Shown here in pieces: positions 35,341 to 46,643 of a DNA stretch of 64,000 nt. Both the position numbers and the translations under genes were made by a program. Position 1 is the stretch's first letter, and each line of letters opens with the position of its first letter. Source of the DNA: Deinandra increscens subsp. villosa (Eukaryota; Streptophyta; Magnoliopsida; Asterales; Asteraceae); NCBI GenBank assembly GCA_039602395.1, contig JBCNJP010000006.1:43673279-43737278 (forward strand), written 5' to 3'. The notes under the pieces are model-generated. The model was given only the letters and a program-made list of their open reading frames with translations, was not told the DNA's origin and ran no database searches.

Positions 35341-35731
35341 ATCTACATTTACAATTTAATCTTCTTACCGAAATTTTATTTTATATTTTATATTATAAAT
35401 AATGTGAATTTTGTTATAATGTGTCATTAAAAATAGTGTATATATGTGTGTGACTATAATAATCTTTTAGTGGCATAAACAATGTGTCACTAAAACTACT
35501 ATAGATAGATAAGTAGGAAAACCTTTTAGTGGCACAAAATATTAGCCGCTAAAGACCTAAAGAGTTTGTGCGGCACATTGAAAAAGTGCCACTAAAAGGC
35601 TTTAGCGTCACCATTTTTGCGTCACTTTTCTTTTGTGCCACACATTCCTAAAAGGGGTTTTAGTGGCATTTTTTTTGGCTTTTAGTGGCACTTTTTGTGT
35701 GCCACTAAATGACATTTTTTTTGTAGTGCAC

Positions 35732-38121
35732 TTCTGATATCTTTTGAGCCTCCACGCAATGAAGTGGATATCCTTTATCAGAAAAAATTCGTTCTAAACC
35801 CTTGAACTTGTAAAACCTCTCAGATTGAACTTTAATAGCTTTAAAAACATCCTTCTTAACTTGCTTCAATTTAATTTTCTTCAAATTTTGTTGCTTTAAA
35901 GCTTGAACACCATCATCTTCAACTATCTTTGACTTGAACCCCCACCCAATAGTTTTTCCTGAAATCTTTTCTTCAGATTTTGATGATTTATGCCCTTTCT
36001 TTGCCAACCTTGAAAACTCAACCTTGTCTTCATTGACATTATTCTTTGCATAGAAAATGGTCTCATCACTATCATTATGAGAACGAATCTTGTCAATAGA
36101 AGTAGCTGATTGTTCATTTTCTGTTGATGATGAACCAGACACAAATGTTGAAAATTTAGAAACTTCAAATTTCTTCTCATTCTTTTTACCAGACTGCTTA
36201 TTTTTCTTCTTCTTTACAACCTCTTCTTCTTCGGTAGTGGAGGATGAAAACTTTGAGTAATCATAATCTTCAACTTTCTCTTTGACAACATTGACAGCTT
36301 CTTTAATCATAGTTGGGGGTGTAACTGTCTTATCAAAGACTCTTTCAAAATTCTCATCTTTGGCCAAAAATCTTGTAAACGATTGTGAGTTTGTAACATT
36401 GTTCAGAAGACGCTTGGCATTGATCACCTCGATTTTCAAATCAGAAATATTTTGTTGTGCTTCTGACAATTCTTTCTCAGTTGCAATTAACCTTTTAGCA
36501 AGCCTGTTTGTTTCTGATTTTTGCAATCTAAGATTGTCAAGCTCACCAAATAATTCCTTCTTCAATTTATATATCATTTTGTTTCTGAATATCAAGATTT
36601 GTGTTCAACAACTTGTTAACCCTTGTTAATTCCTTCTTCTCCTCCAATAATGCTTCATTCTCAACAGAAAAAACTTTTGCTTTAGCTGCTAATTCATCAG
36701 AAGTCTTGTTAAGCACATCAAGCTTGATCTTTGATCTCTCAAACTGATCATTAAAATCATTTTCAACATCTTTTGCTTCAGCCTTCCATTTTCCTACCTC
36801 TTGAACTAACTCAGCATCCTTTTCAGATAACTGTGTAACTTTCAAATCAGATTCCTTGCATTCTTTCTTAGACACCTCAAATTCTTCCTTTACCAATAGA
36901 AGTACTTCGGTAAGCATTTTGACTTCCTTCATCAAAGAATCATTTTCTTTTAGCAAATTTTCAATCTTAACTTCAGAATTTTCATTCTCAGCTGATTCAT
37001 AGGAACTTGAATCGGAATAATAATCATCTTGTTTAGTTGTAACAATCAAAGTTGACTTGTCAAAAACTTTACCCCAATCAATAACCTTCTCATTTTGAAC
37101 AGTCGAAGCTATCTTATATGAATTACTTGATGACGGTTGAGAACTGTTAGTAGCTTTTGAATCACATTTTTGTGAACATGAGATTGCTGACATTCTCTTA
37201 CAATATGTCCAAGATTTGAACATTTGTAACAACTTATCTTAGTCTTGTCATATCCCAATTTTCCACGTGCATCATTAGCACTTCTTCCAATTTTATTATA
37301 AAACCTTTGTGTTCTCTGAGTCAACATAGCCAATTGCCAGGCGATATCCATTTCATTTAAATGATCATCATCAATTTCCTTAAGATCTTCTTGAGTTAAC
37401 TAAGCATCAGTAACAATTTTTATAATCATTCCAAAAGATGATGAAATTAAAGCAGATATCAGGGTAGCACAATCATCAATTGTCTTGACAGAGAAAGCAT
37501 TCTGATTTGTTAATCCTAGAATTGTAAAAGTGCAACCTTTTGAAGAATCAGTATTATCATAAATTCCAGACACATTGCCAATAAAAGCAGTACTTGGTGC
37601 CGAACTAACACCGATAGGTTTAGCTTTAGCATTGTTGCTTGCAGAATTTTGACCATGATACAATTCTGGATTTTGCAACTTAGCACTGGACTTGTTTGAA
37701 TTCAGCATCTCCATTTCTCGAGCATGAAGTTTACCAGTTAACTCATGAAATGATAATGCAGAGAATTCTTTGTCATGTGTGATCAATAAAACATAATTTT
37801 CCCATTTTTACGGCAAAGCTTCCAATATCTTTTCTTTCAATTCTTCAACAATTTTCTCAATTCCGACAACTTTCAATTCACTGATAAGATGTGAAAATCT
37901 TGATACAAGAGCCGTAATGTTTTGATTATCATAATGCTGAAAGTTGTCAAATTCTTTGTTCAACACCTTTCGTCGACTCTTCTTGTATTGATCATTGCCT
38001 TCACATCTTGCTGATAAAGCATCCCATAGTTGTTTAGATTTCTTGCAAGTGCTGAATTGATGTAGCAATTTGGTAGGTAAAGCCATGGTAAGATAACCAA
38101 AAACTTTTTGTTCAAGCTCAT
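35732..38121 (-). pseudogene. gag of element B, central part (UBN2, first knuckle, coiled coil)
   Basis: From 38121 leftward on the minus strand: MALPTKLLHQFST, LWDALSARCEGN, EFDNFQHYDNQNI and LEALP (UBN2 region, 38094-37808), then a stop (TAA at about 37810), WENYVLLITHDKEF, a knuckle CYKCSNLGHIVREC (about 37226-37185), a long charged coiled coil (about 37050-36290; LTEVLLLVKEEFEVS, ATEKELSEAQ) and a lysine-rich region. There are at least two stops and several frame changes. Layout and residues align with the intact frame of D. Confidence 0.8.
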
Positions 38122-38486
38122 TGTTAGAACATATTCCTATGTTATCTAGTGTCTCGTGTATTGTATCTAGATCAGAGAAGTTTTAGTGAGTCTTAAGGTG
38201 TATGTACCAAGGTCCCTACCAGTTGGTACGGAGCCAACGTACCAATTGTACGTTGGTTGGTACGTTACACTTAATGATAAGTATAAATAGATTGTGTTAG
38301 AGAGAGAGCTCAATTAGTTATGTCATTCCTATTCTCTTAACTGTGTGAAACTGAGTGTGTTCTCTCTCTCTCTCTCTAGAATCCTTGTATTCTCTCTAAG
38401 TGAATCAATAAAGCAAAGCTTTATTTACTTTGTTGTTAATCGATTGACCGAATCATGCAGTAGTAAGATCCGTCCAGGTACTTATA
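38122..38486 (+). repeat. 5' LTR of element C
   Basis: TGTTAGAACATATTCCTATG ... GGTACTTATA (terminal CA mutated to TA at 38485-38486). TATAAATA lies at 38282-38289. Upstream are GGTACG motifs with palindromic arms CCAACGTAC/GTACGTTGG (about 38230-38252). The first 50 bases match the LTR of D, the rest does not. Confidence 0.9.
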
Positions 38487-38488
38487 AG

Positions 38489-38500
38489 TGGTATCAGAGC
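38489..38500 (+). promoter_or_regulatory. Primer-binding site of element C
   Basis: TGGTATCAGAGC, two bases after the LTR. Confidence 0.9.
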
Positions 38501-39192
38501 AATCCAGGTTGCTCTACTGCTTTGATTTGATCAAATTCATTTTTCTAGTGAGAGAAAGTGGGTTTCTTTGTTTTTTCATAAATTTTCCTAAATTCCGAGT
38601 GTTTCTAGTGCTAAAACTGATTTCTGTACCTTCCTAGAGTGTTTTCGCAACTCACTGTGTCAAATTCCAGTTCAAAAAGTCTAAAATTCGAAATATCAGT
38701 CGATTTCATGATGGTACGATGCTGGTACGCCGGTTGAAGATCTTGGTATGCCGGTTGAACATCTTGGTACGCTAGGCAATCTTCATAGATTTCTGGTACG
38801 CTGGTTGTTGGTACGCTAGGCAATCTTCATCTGTGGTACGCGACAGTTATTCACTAGAACGCAGATAGTTACGCCGTACCAAGGTGGTACGCTGATTTGT
38901 TTTGGTCCGGTTATTGGTACGTTGAAGGTCTGGCACCTTGTTGGTCCGCTAAAGGTCATTGGTACGCTGGTTCTTTTGGTCCGCTGGCAGAAAAGTTGTG
39001 TTCACTAAAACTGACGTAACTTGAGAACCGTTAAGAGTTACAGAACCCAATACCAGCCAAAACGACCTTCTCGACGAGATCTATACTTTTACTCGCCTAA
39101 CAGCTATTACCCTCCATTTTGACCCTCAAAATCCGCTTTTAAGACCTTCGTTTTTTGGTTCGAAGTTTTGACGTTCGATTTTTAACTTCAAA
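38501..39192 (+). repeat. Leader of element C with GGTACG/GGTCCG array
   Basis: About a dozen GGTACG and several GGTCCG copies between 38710 and 38990, often followed by CTGG. A unit with GGTACGCTAGGCAATCTTCAT occurs twice (about 38765 and 38811). It has the same motif as the leaders of D and G. Confidence 0.75.
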
Positions 39193-42100
39193 ATGAGCGA
39201 TTTTCAAACATTTTCAGCTGTTCAAACTTCAATGCAAAATCTGTTAAACTATGATAATGAAATTGGAACAAATCAGAAAGTTCCCAAATTGTTAAGATTG
39301 GAAGATTATCACAACTGGAAGCAACGTTTTGAATCATACATTAGTGCTCTTGATATTGATCTATGGATACCCATTGAACAAGGTTATAAGTATCCTATGA
39401 AAATGGAGAACTGGTCATGCATGTGATCTTGATGATGATGAAAGGAATGATTATGCTCGAGAAAAGAAAACATATGGTAATCTCACGATGCCATTACCAA
39501 GAGAACTCATGCATCAATTTAAAAATTGCACGACATCTAAAACCTTGTGGGATGCATTAAAAGATAGGTGTGAAGGAAATAAACAGTATCAGAAAATTCG
39601 GAAAAAGTTTTGCTAAAGGAATTTGACAATTTTCAACACTGTGAAAAAGAAAGTATTTCAGACTTGGTTTCTAGGTTTTCACACCTTGTTAGTGAACTTG
39701 GAGAACTGAAAGTTACAAAAGAGGATGATGATCTAAAAGCAAAATTTTTGGAAGCTTTACCGAATAGATGGGAAAATTATGTTCTTTTATTGACACATGA
39801 TAAGGACTATTATAGATGGTCATTCCACAAGTTAACAGGAAAGATCTACACCTGCTCTAAATCAAAATCCAGAATTGTATTATGGAGATAACTCAGCTAC
39901 TGTGAATGCTAAATCAAAGTCACATTCTAGTTCAAGTTTGAATCCTGCTCCAACAGCTTTGCTTGCTGGAACATATGATAGTTCTGGTTCTTCTTTAGGC
40001 TGTAGTTTCACTATTGATAGATCAACAAACAATTTTATTCATGGTCAAACAGCAGAAGATTTAGCTGCATTATTTTCTACCTTCATATCATCGTCTTCTA
40101 GATCAATTTTTAGCCAAATTGGTCAATCTGGTTTGTTTGAAGACGATTTAACTCAGATGGATGATGATCAGTTGCATAATTAGATTTGGATTGGCAGTTT
40201 GCTATGCTAGTTGAACGAGGAAGAAGATTTGTGAAGAAACATGGAAAGAAATCTATTGTTCAAGGAGAAAAACTTGGTTTGGATAAGTCGAAGCTTAAAT
40301 GTTAACAAATGTTCCAAGTTAGGACATTTTGCTCGTGAATCTAATCAATCATCATCTGAACCGAGTACTTCGGATAAGAATATTCACAATAAAGAAGCAA
40401 AAGCTATGATATCTCAAGATGAAGAAGGTTATAATTGGTCTAAAGATTTTTCGGATGAATCGGCATATGTATGTCACTCCCAAGCAATTGATGCTTGTAT
40501 GGAATTTATGTTTGAATCTTATTTCACTAATGATTCACATATAGCATTAATGGCACGTGTTCAAGTTGAATCGAGTGAGTCTGGATCAGAAACGAGTGGT
40601 TATAAATCGGTTTGTCAGTTTTGTTCACAAAAGGATAGAAAGATTTAGGAACTGATTAAAGAGGATCAGTGTCTGAATGCTGAAATAAAAAAGAAGGATG
40701 AAGAGTTGGCAATTTACAAGCAGAAATGTGAAGAGTCTATTGAGATTATGAAGACAAATGATCAGTTTATTAAAGAAAAGAGTTTGAAGTTGCAAGACTT
40801 AAAAGAACTTAAGAGACAGTTGTCAGAAGGGTGTATTCAAAATGATCAACAGAAATTACAACTTCAACATCAGAATGACGAGTTCATGACAAAGATTGTC
40901 AAGTTAACTGCTCAAAATGAAAAATTGGTAAAATAAGTTGAAGAATACAAGCTTCAAGCTAAACATGTTTGTGAAGATTTCGATAATTTGTTTAAGAAAT
41001 CAACGGCAAGGGTGGAATCGCTTATGAAATCTAATGATGAACTTCAGAAAGCCTTTGCTGAGGTTATTGTTGCTGAAAGTCAACATCAAGTAGTTCATTC
41101 TGAATTATAAGATAAATACATCAGTCTGACAAAAGAAAACAAGTTATTGACAAGGAATGTTAAAATTTATAAGGAAAGGGTGGATAAGATTACACAAGAA
41201 GTGTATGATGCTCATGATGATATGAGAAGAGAAAAATCTTTATTCAACAGAACATTTGAGAAGTTGATTCAATCTGAGAAAAATTTGGGTGATGCACAAA
41301 AGCAGATTTCATATTTAAAGATTGAAATTTTAGATCTTGATCGACAGCAACATAACTTGAAGAATTCACATTCTTTTGCAAGTTATTTGTGTCAAGATGA
41401 TAATTTTAAGAAGGTTTTTGGAGGAGAAGACTTCAATCAAATTCCACATCCAGTCATTCAAACTAAATCTCTCGCTGATCTTAGTACTCCTGATGACACG
41501 AAAGATTATTTTGAGTTTGTTACTGGAAAATCTGACATGAAGAATTCAAAGAAGTCGAAGAAGAAAGTAGACAAAAAGGAAAGTCTGATTGATAAAACCA
41601 TCAAAGTTTGTTTCTGGCGGGTTTATTTTAGAAGAGGGGGTTATTTCTACTGGCAAGAAGGTTGAAAAAGATGAAAAGTAGTTGAATGAAGAAGTTGTTG
41701 CTTCAAAGATGGTCGAAGCTAGCAAAATAAAAGGATATCAAAGCTTCATTCAATGAAGCTGCTAAAGCTGGTCCCTCGGGTTCTCAAGTCGATCTGACAA
41801 AGCTACCTGGTTACAAAGGTTCAGGATTGGGCAGCAAGGGTAAGTGCTTTGAGAAGAAAGGGAATAAGCCTATGACAAAGAAAGTTCAGAAGGAAAAGAA
41901 GGATACAAGTTTGGATCAAATTTATCATTTGGTCCAAGTGTTCATTTCTACAACGGACAAAGGATTAAGAGGTCAAAGTCACAAGAAGGATATTTCTGAA
42001 GGTTCTTCCAGAGATGGTCAACAGCTTAAAGAATCTTCTTTATCTGGTTCAAATTTAACTCCTCGAAGTCCCACTTCACAATGTGTTCATTCTAATCATT

Positions 42101-42519
42101 TTCAAGTCTTTGATAATTTTTAATATGAATTTGAGTCTGATGACAGGTATCATGCATTTCATGGCAAATCCCATTCTTAACGCTCATATCGTTTGTGCTA
42201 TCAATGTCGACGTCATGACCACATGGCACGAGATTGTCCTGAAATAGCAAATCGTTATTTTTCTGGAAGATCTGCCACATTTATTGATATATCTGGCAAC
42301 ATTTATACTGAGTCAACACCTTCACTATTTCAATCTAAAAAGAAACAATTTTTCAAATTTGACTCCAGTGTTAGTGGTTCATCACATGATGACGACTCGG
42401 TCCATTCTGAAAAATCGAAAATTCAGTGGCGACCTAAGTCGATTAATACGACTGCAAGTGATTTTATTGAAGACACTGATCGACCAGAAGCTGTGTGCTT
42501 CGGGTCCTTTGGAAACTAA
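39193..42519 (+). pseudogene. gag of element C, multiply broken
   Basis: ATG 39193 (MSDFQTFSAVQ) is followed by YDNEIGTNQKVPKL, a UBN2 region (EFDNFQHCEKE, LEALPNRWENY), a first knuckle whose first cysteine codon is spoiled (CSKLGHFARES, about 40305-40345), a coiled coil (about 40690-41380) and a second, intact knuckle CYQCRRHDHMARDC (42196-42237). The tail has IQWRPKS and EDTDRPEAV before TAA 42517-42519. At least seven stops or frame changes break it (near 39424, 39600, 40183, 40648, 40936, 41110, 41665 and 42121). It aligns end to end with D. Confidence 0.85.
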
Positions 42520-43140
42520 TTGTTTTTGTTCAGTGTGTAGGTACTTCAAGAAGATCTGTTAGTGATTGTGAAGTTCAAGCTTCAAGCAGTTACTGATAGT
42601 GGAGTTTCCTGCGTAACTTAAATTGAATGCTTCGTATTTCTGAAAACTTAAACTGAACGGTATCAGATTTGATTGGTCAATTTTCTTTATTTTACATTCC
42701 GTATGTAATGTGGGGAGAAAATTGAAAACCCAAAAATAGTGTTTTTGTGAAAATGAAAAATCCAAAAATAGAGTTTTCATTATAAGGGGGAGAAAATTGA
42801 AAAATACAAAAATATTGAAAAACAGAAAATTCAAAAACATTGAAAAATTAGAAATTGTATCCGACATAATTGGGAAATGATGGTACATTGGCTTACGTGT
42901 CTGACTCATGGATAAATTAGATGAAAAAGCCATAAGATCATTGCTCGATGTGCTTGGTAGGCTCGGCATTAAATCAGAAAGTATTCAGATATGATATATA
43001 CATTAAATACTAATGCTTGAACAAGTGGACAACATCTTGATGCGTATCTCAAGATATTGAAAAGATGTGTGAAAAAGAAAATATGAGAAGTCATTGTGTA
43101 TACATGTGTTCATTTTGCAAAGATTTAAACTTGTTTGATT
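42520..43140 (+). other. 3' non-coding region of element C, first part
   Basis: Begins with a T-rich tract ending GTGTGTAG, then ACTTCAAGAAGATCTGTTAG, which resembles the very start of a protease frame. After that come AAAAATAG/AGGGGGAGAAAATTG repeats shared with B and D. Confidence 0.6.
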
Positions 43141-43151
43141 TTCTTTATTTT

Positions 43152-43392
43152 GTCAAACGATCGGACTTTCTCTGCGTGTCCACAAGACCAACCTGATTGT
43201 TGTTCGTTTGACGTTCCACTTTATTTTCTTTGGTGTTTCGTATAACTCATCAGACTTTCTCTGCGTGTACGGGAGTACTAACCTGATTGTTGTTGGGTTA
43301 TACAATTTCAACTTGTTTTTATTTTCTTATTTTGTTAAATCAGATACCTTATCTGCGTATCGAAAGATCGACCTTAAGGTAGACGATTTAAC
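43152..43392 (+). ncRNA. 3' hairpin modules 1-3 of element C (predicted RNA structure)
   Basis: Module 1 is 43152-43212 (arms GTCAAACGA/TCGTTTGAC, perfect). Module 2 is 43240-43303 (GTATAACTCA/TGGGTTATAC, one G-T pair). Module 3 is 43334-43392 (GTTAAATC/GATTTAAC, perfect). Modules 1 and 2 share the core AGACTTTCTCTGCGTG/CGGACTTTCTCTGCGTG and AACCTGATTGTTGTT with small inner hairpins (GTC-CACAA-GAC; GTAC-GGGA-GTAC). Arms differ between modules but stay complementary. Confidence 0.6.
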
Positions 43393-44250
43393 GTTCTTAT
43401 TTTTTTGCTTGGAAAACAGTTGAAGATATCATGAATACAATCACTATGTGTTAAATCACAAGTGAAATAACAAAGTGTGATAACCAAATACATATCTGAG
43501 TATGTCTGATAGTGTGGGGTACACTGGTCAAAGCAGACTTAATCAATACAATAACATATCTAGATGTTATGAGTATGCTTGTGCATGAGTTTAAGATGGA
43601 CAAATTATACCAGTAATCGACATGACTTGTGTGCTGAAGTAATTAAAATTTAAGTGTAGTTTAGCATGTCATGACCAATATGATTCCAAGTTGTGATCTT
43701 TCTCGCAAAAGACAAAAATAGAGTGTGATTTAGTATTTCATTTGTGTATTGCATTTCTGTTTTATATCTGAAAAATCCAAAAAGATTTTAGGTGTGTTTT
43801 AGCATAAACTTAGAAAAATCAAAAAGATATTCGATGTGTTTTGTTGTAAAGTTTCAAAAAGCCAAAAAGATTTTGTTTCTTATTTGCTTTCGACCGATCG
43901 ATATAAGATACAAAATTATGATTTCAAAACTATATCTTGATTCTCGAAGATAAGTTTTGCGCCAAGATTAAATTAATTTTCATAAAAGAAAGGAAAGTCG
44001 TGTTTCTGTCTTCTGAAATTACAGCTGTGACAAGACTTAAGCATGGTGAAAAGGGGAGTATAAAGTATTTTTCACAATTGGATCTTGAAGTTCAAAGATT
44101 GTTCAAGAATGATCCAGCCACGCGAGCTCTATTTCTGACTAGATTTCAAGTTGAAGATCAGACGCAGTGATACTGAAGATTGAAGTCTGAAGTTTAGTTA
44201 GATAGATAGATAGATAGATAGATAGATACACTACACGTTAAGGGCGAGTT
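43393..44250 (+). other. 3' non-coding region of element C, last part
   Basis: Contains a conserved GATCTTTCTCGCAAAAGAC stretch (about 43697), hairpin HP4 at 43934-43968 (ATCTTG, TTCTC-GAA-GATAA, CCAAGAT), a GATA microsatellite (about 44203-44227) and the purine tract AAGGGCGAGTT at the LTR border. Confidence 0.65.
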
Positions 44251-44489
44251 TGTTAGAGCATATTCCTATGATATCTTGTTTCTCGTGTATTGTATCTAGA
44301 TCAGAGAAGTTTGAGTGAGTCTTAAGGTGTATGTACCAAGGTCCGTACCAGTTGGTACGGATCCAATGTACCAATGGTACGTTGGTTGGTACGCTGCACT
44401 TAATGATAAGTATAAATAGTCCGTGTTAGAGAGAGCTCAGTTAGTTCTGTCATTCCTATTCTCTTAAGTGTGTGAAACTGAGTGTTTTA

Positions 44490-44526
<37 letters not shown>

Positions 44527-44634
44527 AGAATCCTTGTATTCTCTCTAAGTGAATCAATAAAGCAAAGCTTTATTCACTTTTTGTTAATCGATAGACCGGA
44601 TCATGCAGTAGTAAGATCCATCCAGGTACTTACA
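44251..44634 (+). repeat. 3' LTR of element C
   Basis: 384 bp, TGTTAGAGCATATTC ... GTACTTACA, with a long CT microsatellite (about 44493-44525) that is short in the 5' copy. The target copy CTCAT follows. Confidence 0.92.
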
Positions 44635-44639
44635 CTCAT

Positions 44640-44891
44640 AACTTTTCCTTTCAAAATCTTTGATTTCATTATAATCCCCTTGATCATCTGGATGCATGCA
44701 AAGCTTTTGAATTGGAATCCATAAATCGATATCATTCGTGCTAATCTAAGCAGAAAACTGTTGTTTCCAATTTTAATAATCCTCCAACTTCAATAACTTG
44801 GGAACTTTTTGACTTGTTCCAATTTCATATAAAAATTGATCATAGCTTGCATTGCATTCTGCATAACCGCAAAAGCTTAGAAATCCGACAT
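44640..44891 (-). pseudogene. gag of element B, N-terminal part
   Basis: ATG at 44891 (MSDF, then a stop) with later frame QFLYEIGTSQKVPKLLKLEDY, another stop, and IDLWIPIQKL. This matches the N-termini of C and G. It is cut by element C at 44639. Confidence 0.7.
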
Positions 44892-45335
44892 TTCGAAAAC
44901 TTTCTAATTCTGTTATCCGCACTGAAAAATTCTGGAACGCGAACCTGACCGAACCGGAACTTTGTGGGTCCGAACTAAGCCGAACCTAACTCAACCGAAC
45001 TGAAATTAGACGAACGTAACCGAACTGAGACTTCGGATGTACGAACTGAAGCGAACTGAGAGTTTGGTTGACATTTATTTTTCAGATCTGAGAATATCAC
45101 CCGAACTGGAACGAACCGAACATTTTTCGAGCAAAAATCATAATTTTGGACAGATATGAACGAGGTTTTCAGCAGTTGATCAGAAAAAATGATAAGGAAC
45201 AATTTAGGAGTGAAATTTTCACGAAATTCTCGGCTGAAATAGTCAAAAACTCTAAAAAAAATACTCCAAAAACGACACTTTTTGTTTCAAAAACCCCAAA
45301 AATAACAACCACAGATCAGTAGAGTGAACCTGAAA
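44892..45335 (-). repeat. Leader of element B with CCGAAC(T) array
   Basis: Between 44940 and 45125 the plus strand holds over a dozen CGAAC/CGGAAC units, most as CCGAACT (AGTTCGG on the element's own strand). The same unit is concentrated in B's LTR. It has no GTACC motifs, unlike C, D and G. Confidence 0.75.
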
Positions 45336-45347
45336 GCTCTGATACCA
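45336..45347 (-). promoter_or_regulatory. Primer-binding site of element B
   Basis: Minus strand TGGTATCAGAGC, two bases from the 5' LTR. Confidence 0.9.
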
Positions 45348-45349
45348 CT

Positions 45350-45730
45350 TGTAAAGACGTGCGCGTCGGATCGTCTAGTCGATCTAGCTATTTAGGATCC
45401 AAAACATAAATAAAATGATTATTTTATTAAACAACGAAGAACAATTACAATCACAATAACACTCAGAACACTCATAGAGAAACACCGTAAGAACACACAC
45501 TTAAATCTGATCAGATCTACTCTCGTTACTGAATTACAAAGCAAAGCGGCTATATATACTACAGCATGTCGAACTCACACGAACTGCCAGTTCATATGAA
45601 CCCGAACTCACCCGAACTATGAGTTCGGCTAACACTTCGTGTCAGTTTTTTCTCACTTCGTTTGACAGCCAATTTGCATAACTTCGTCTTGTTCGGATAC
45701 TTCACATGACGAATCGTTCATACACTAACA
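45350..45730 (-). repeat. 5' LTR of element B
   Basis: 381 bp; minus strand TGTTAGTGTATGAACG ... GTCTTTACA. TATATATA at about 45551-45558 is the likely core promoter. Upstream are CCGAACT...AGTTCGG inverted units (about 45605-45630). The target copy GTTGG follows at 45731-45735. Confidence 0.92.
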
Positions 45731-45992
45731 GTTGGTCTTGTCAAGTGATATTATCCTCTAAAATGATTATTAAACTAAAACCCATATTTATTTATCTTTG
45801 TTTTAATACAACTTCAACCCCATATATATATATAGGGGAAGGAACCATTATTAACCCACTCTTAGAGAGATAACCAAATAACCAATTTCAGCCACAAGAT
45901 GCATGACACTTGTCCAATGGGTACTTTTACCAGGAAGGGTATAGATGTCATTTTACCCAACAAAAAAAAACACCCCCCCCATTTTTTAAAAG

Positions 45993-46361
45993 TGTTAGAG
46001 CATATTCCTATGCCACGATGTGTCTCGTGTATTGTATCTATGTAATGAGAGCAAGTGTGTAAGTCTTGTTAGGCAACTGAGCGTACCACATGGTCCGCCG
46101 GACCAGTTGGTGCAGCGTACCAGTTGGTACGCTGGGTGGTACGCCAGCTGGTCTATGTTACCTATAAATAGGTAGTTTATGTTGAGAGCAAGGTAGCACT
46201 GATAGAGAACTTCAAGTCATATTCTACATTTCTGTGTGTGTGTTTCTGTGTGTATGCTCTCAAGGTTTCATCAATACAAATCTCATTTGTATTTACTTTT
46301 GATCTCGTTTCATCTCATTATCACTTGATTAGCAAACGATCCATCGCTCCATGGTTTTACA
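45993..46361 (+). repeat. 5' LTR of element D
   Basis: TGTTAGAGCATATTCC ... ATGGTTTTACA. TATAAATA lies at 46163-46170. Just upstream are perfect palindromes CAGCGTACCA-GT-TGGTACGCTG and TGGTCCG-CCGGACCA (about 46095-46135). Confidence 0.93.
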
Positions 46362-46363
46362 AG

Positions 46364-46375
46364 TGGTATCAGAGC
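46364..46375 (+). promoter_or_regulatory. Primer-binding site of element D
   Basis: TGGTATCAGAGC, two bases after the LTR. Confidence 0.92.
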
Positions 46376-46643
46376 TATCTGGTTTCATTTGCTGATCATA
46401 TTCTGTGATTTTGGAGATTTTTTAGAGAGAAAAAGTGGGTTTTGAAGCATTTTTCATCAAATTCTTCCAATTCCGGGTGTTTCCAAGGTTAAAAATGATT
46501 TTCGAGCATTCCTGGTAAGCTTTCGCATCTGTGTGAAGCAAATTTCAGTTCAATTTGTCAAAATTTGCGAAATCAGTCGAAATCTGCATGAAAAACGACT
46601 GATCCGCCGGATGAAGAATCTGGTCCGCCGACTGGTCCGCTAG
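46376..46643 (+). other. Shortened leader of element D
   Basis: Leader with a few GGTCCGCC motifs (46605-46660). It lacks the long array seen in C and appears fused by deletion to the middle of gag around 46720. Confidence 0.65.

Larger units (their letters stand above)
29754..35728. mobile_element. Non-autonomous CACTA (En/Spm-like) DNA transposon
   Basis: The ends are CACTACAAAAAAAATGCC and its inverse (GTCATTTTTTTT-TGTAGTG type); the terminal inverted repeats agree at 29 of 30 bases. The 3-bp target duplication CAC is at 29751-29753 and 35729-35731. Subterminal regions hold many TTTAGTGGCA(C) units in both orientations (29770-29900, 35465-35700), as expected for transposase binding. The 5975-bp interior has no transposase-like frame, so it depends on a partner. 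It carries exon-like fragments, one recognisable (33922-33988). Confidence 0.92.
38122..44634 (+). mobile_element. Element C: non-autonomous copia-type gag-only LTR retrotransposon
   Basis: LTRs are at 38122-38486 (365 bp) and 44251-44634 (384 bp, longer through a CT-repeat expansion), PBS at 38489-38500, purine tract AAGGGCGAGTT at 44240-44250, and a perfect target duplication CTCAT (38117-38121 and 44635-44639), inserted within the gag of element B. The 5.7-kb interior holds a leader, a broken two-knuckle gag and a 3' region with hairpin modules. There is no pol. LTRs differ at about 25 positions (roughly 7%). Confidence 0.92.
5880..45730 (-). mobile_element. Element B: non-autonomous copia-type gag-only LTR retrotransposon, split by three insertions
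   Basis: It has LTRs of 381 bp at both ends (5880-6260 and 45350-45730), a PBS at 45347-45336, a polypurine tract at 6271-6261, and a perfect 5-bp target duplication GTTGG at 5875-5879 and 45731-45735. Removing element A (7332-28688), the CACTA transposon (29754-35728) and element C (38122-44634), each with one copy of its target duplication, leaves about 6 kb: leader, a long two-knuckle gag, and a structured 3' non-coding region. No protease, integrase, reverse transcriptase or RNase H is present. By hand count the LTRs differ at about 36 of 381 positions, so B is the oldest dated layer here. Confidence 0.9.

Noticed and set aside
43152..43392. tRNA or CRISPR-like array explanation for the repeated hairpins
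   Set aside because: No tRNA A/B boxes or anticodon arm, and the repeats are inside a plant retrotransposon with imperfect, structured units rather than identical repeats with spacers.
44203..44227. GATA repeat as a regulatory array
   Set aside because: A simple microsatellite; B and D lack it at the same place.
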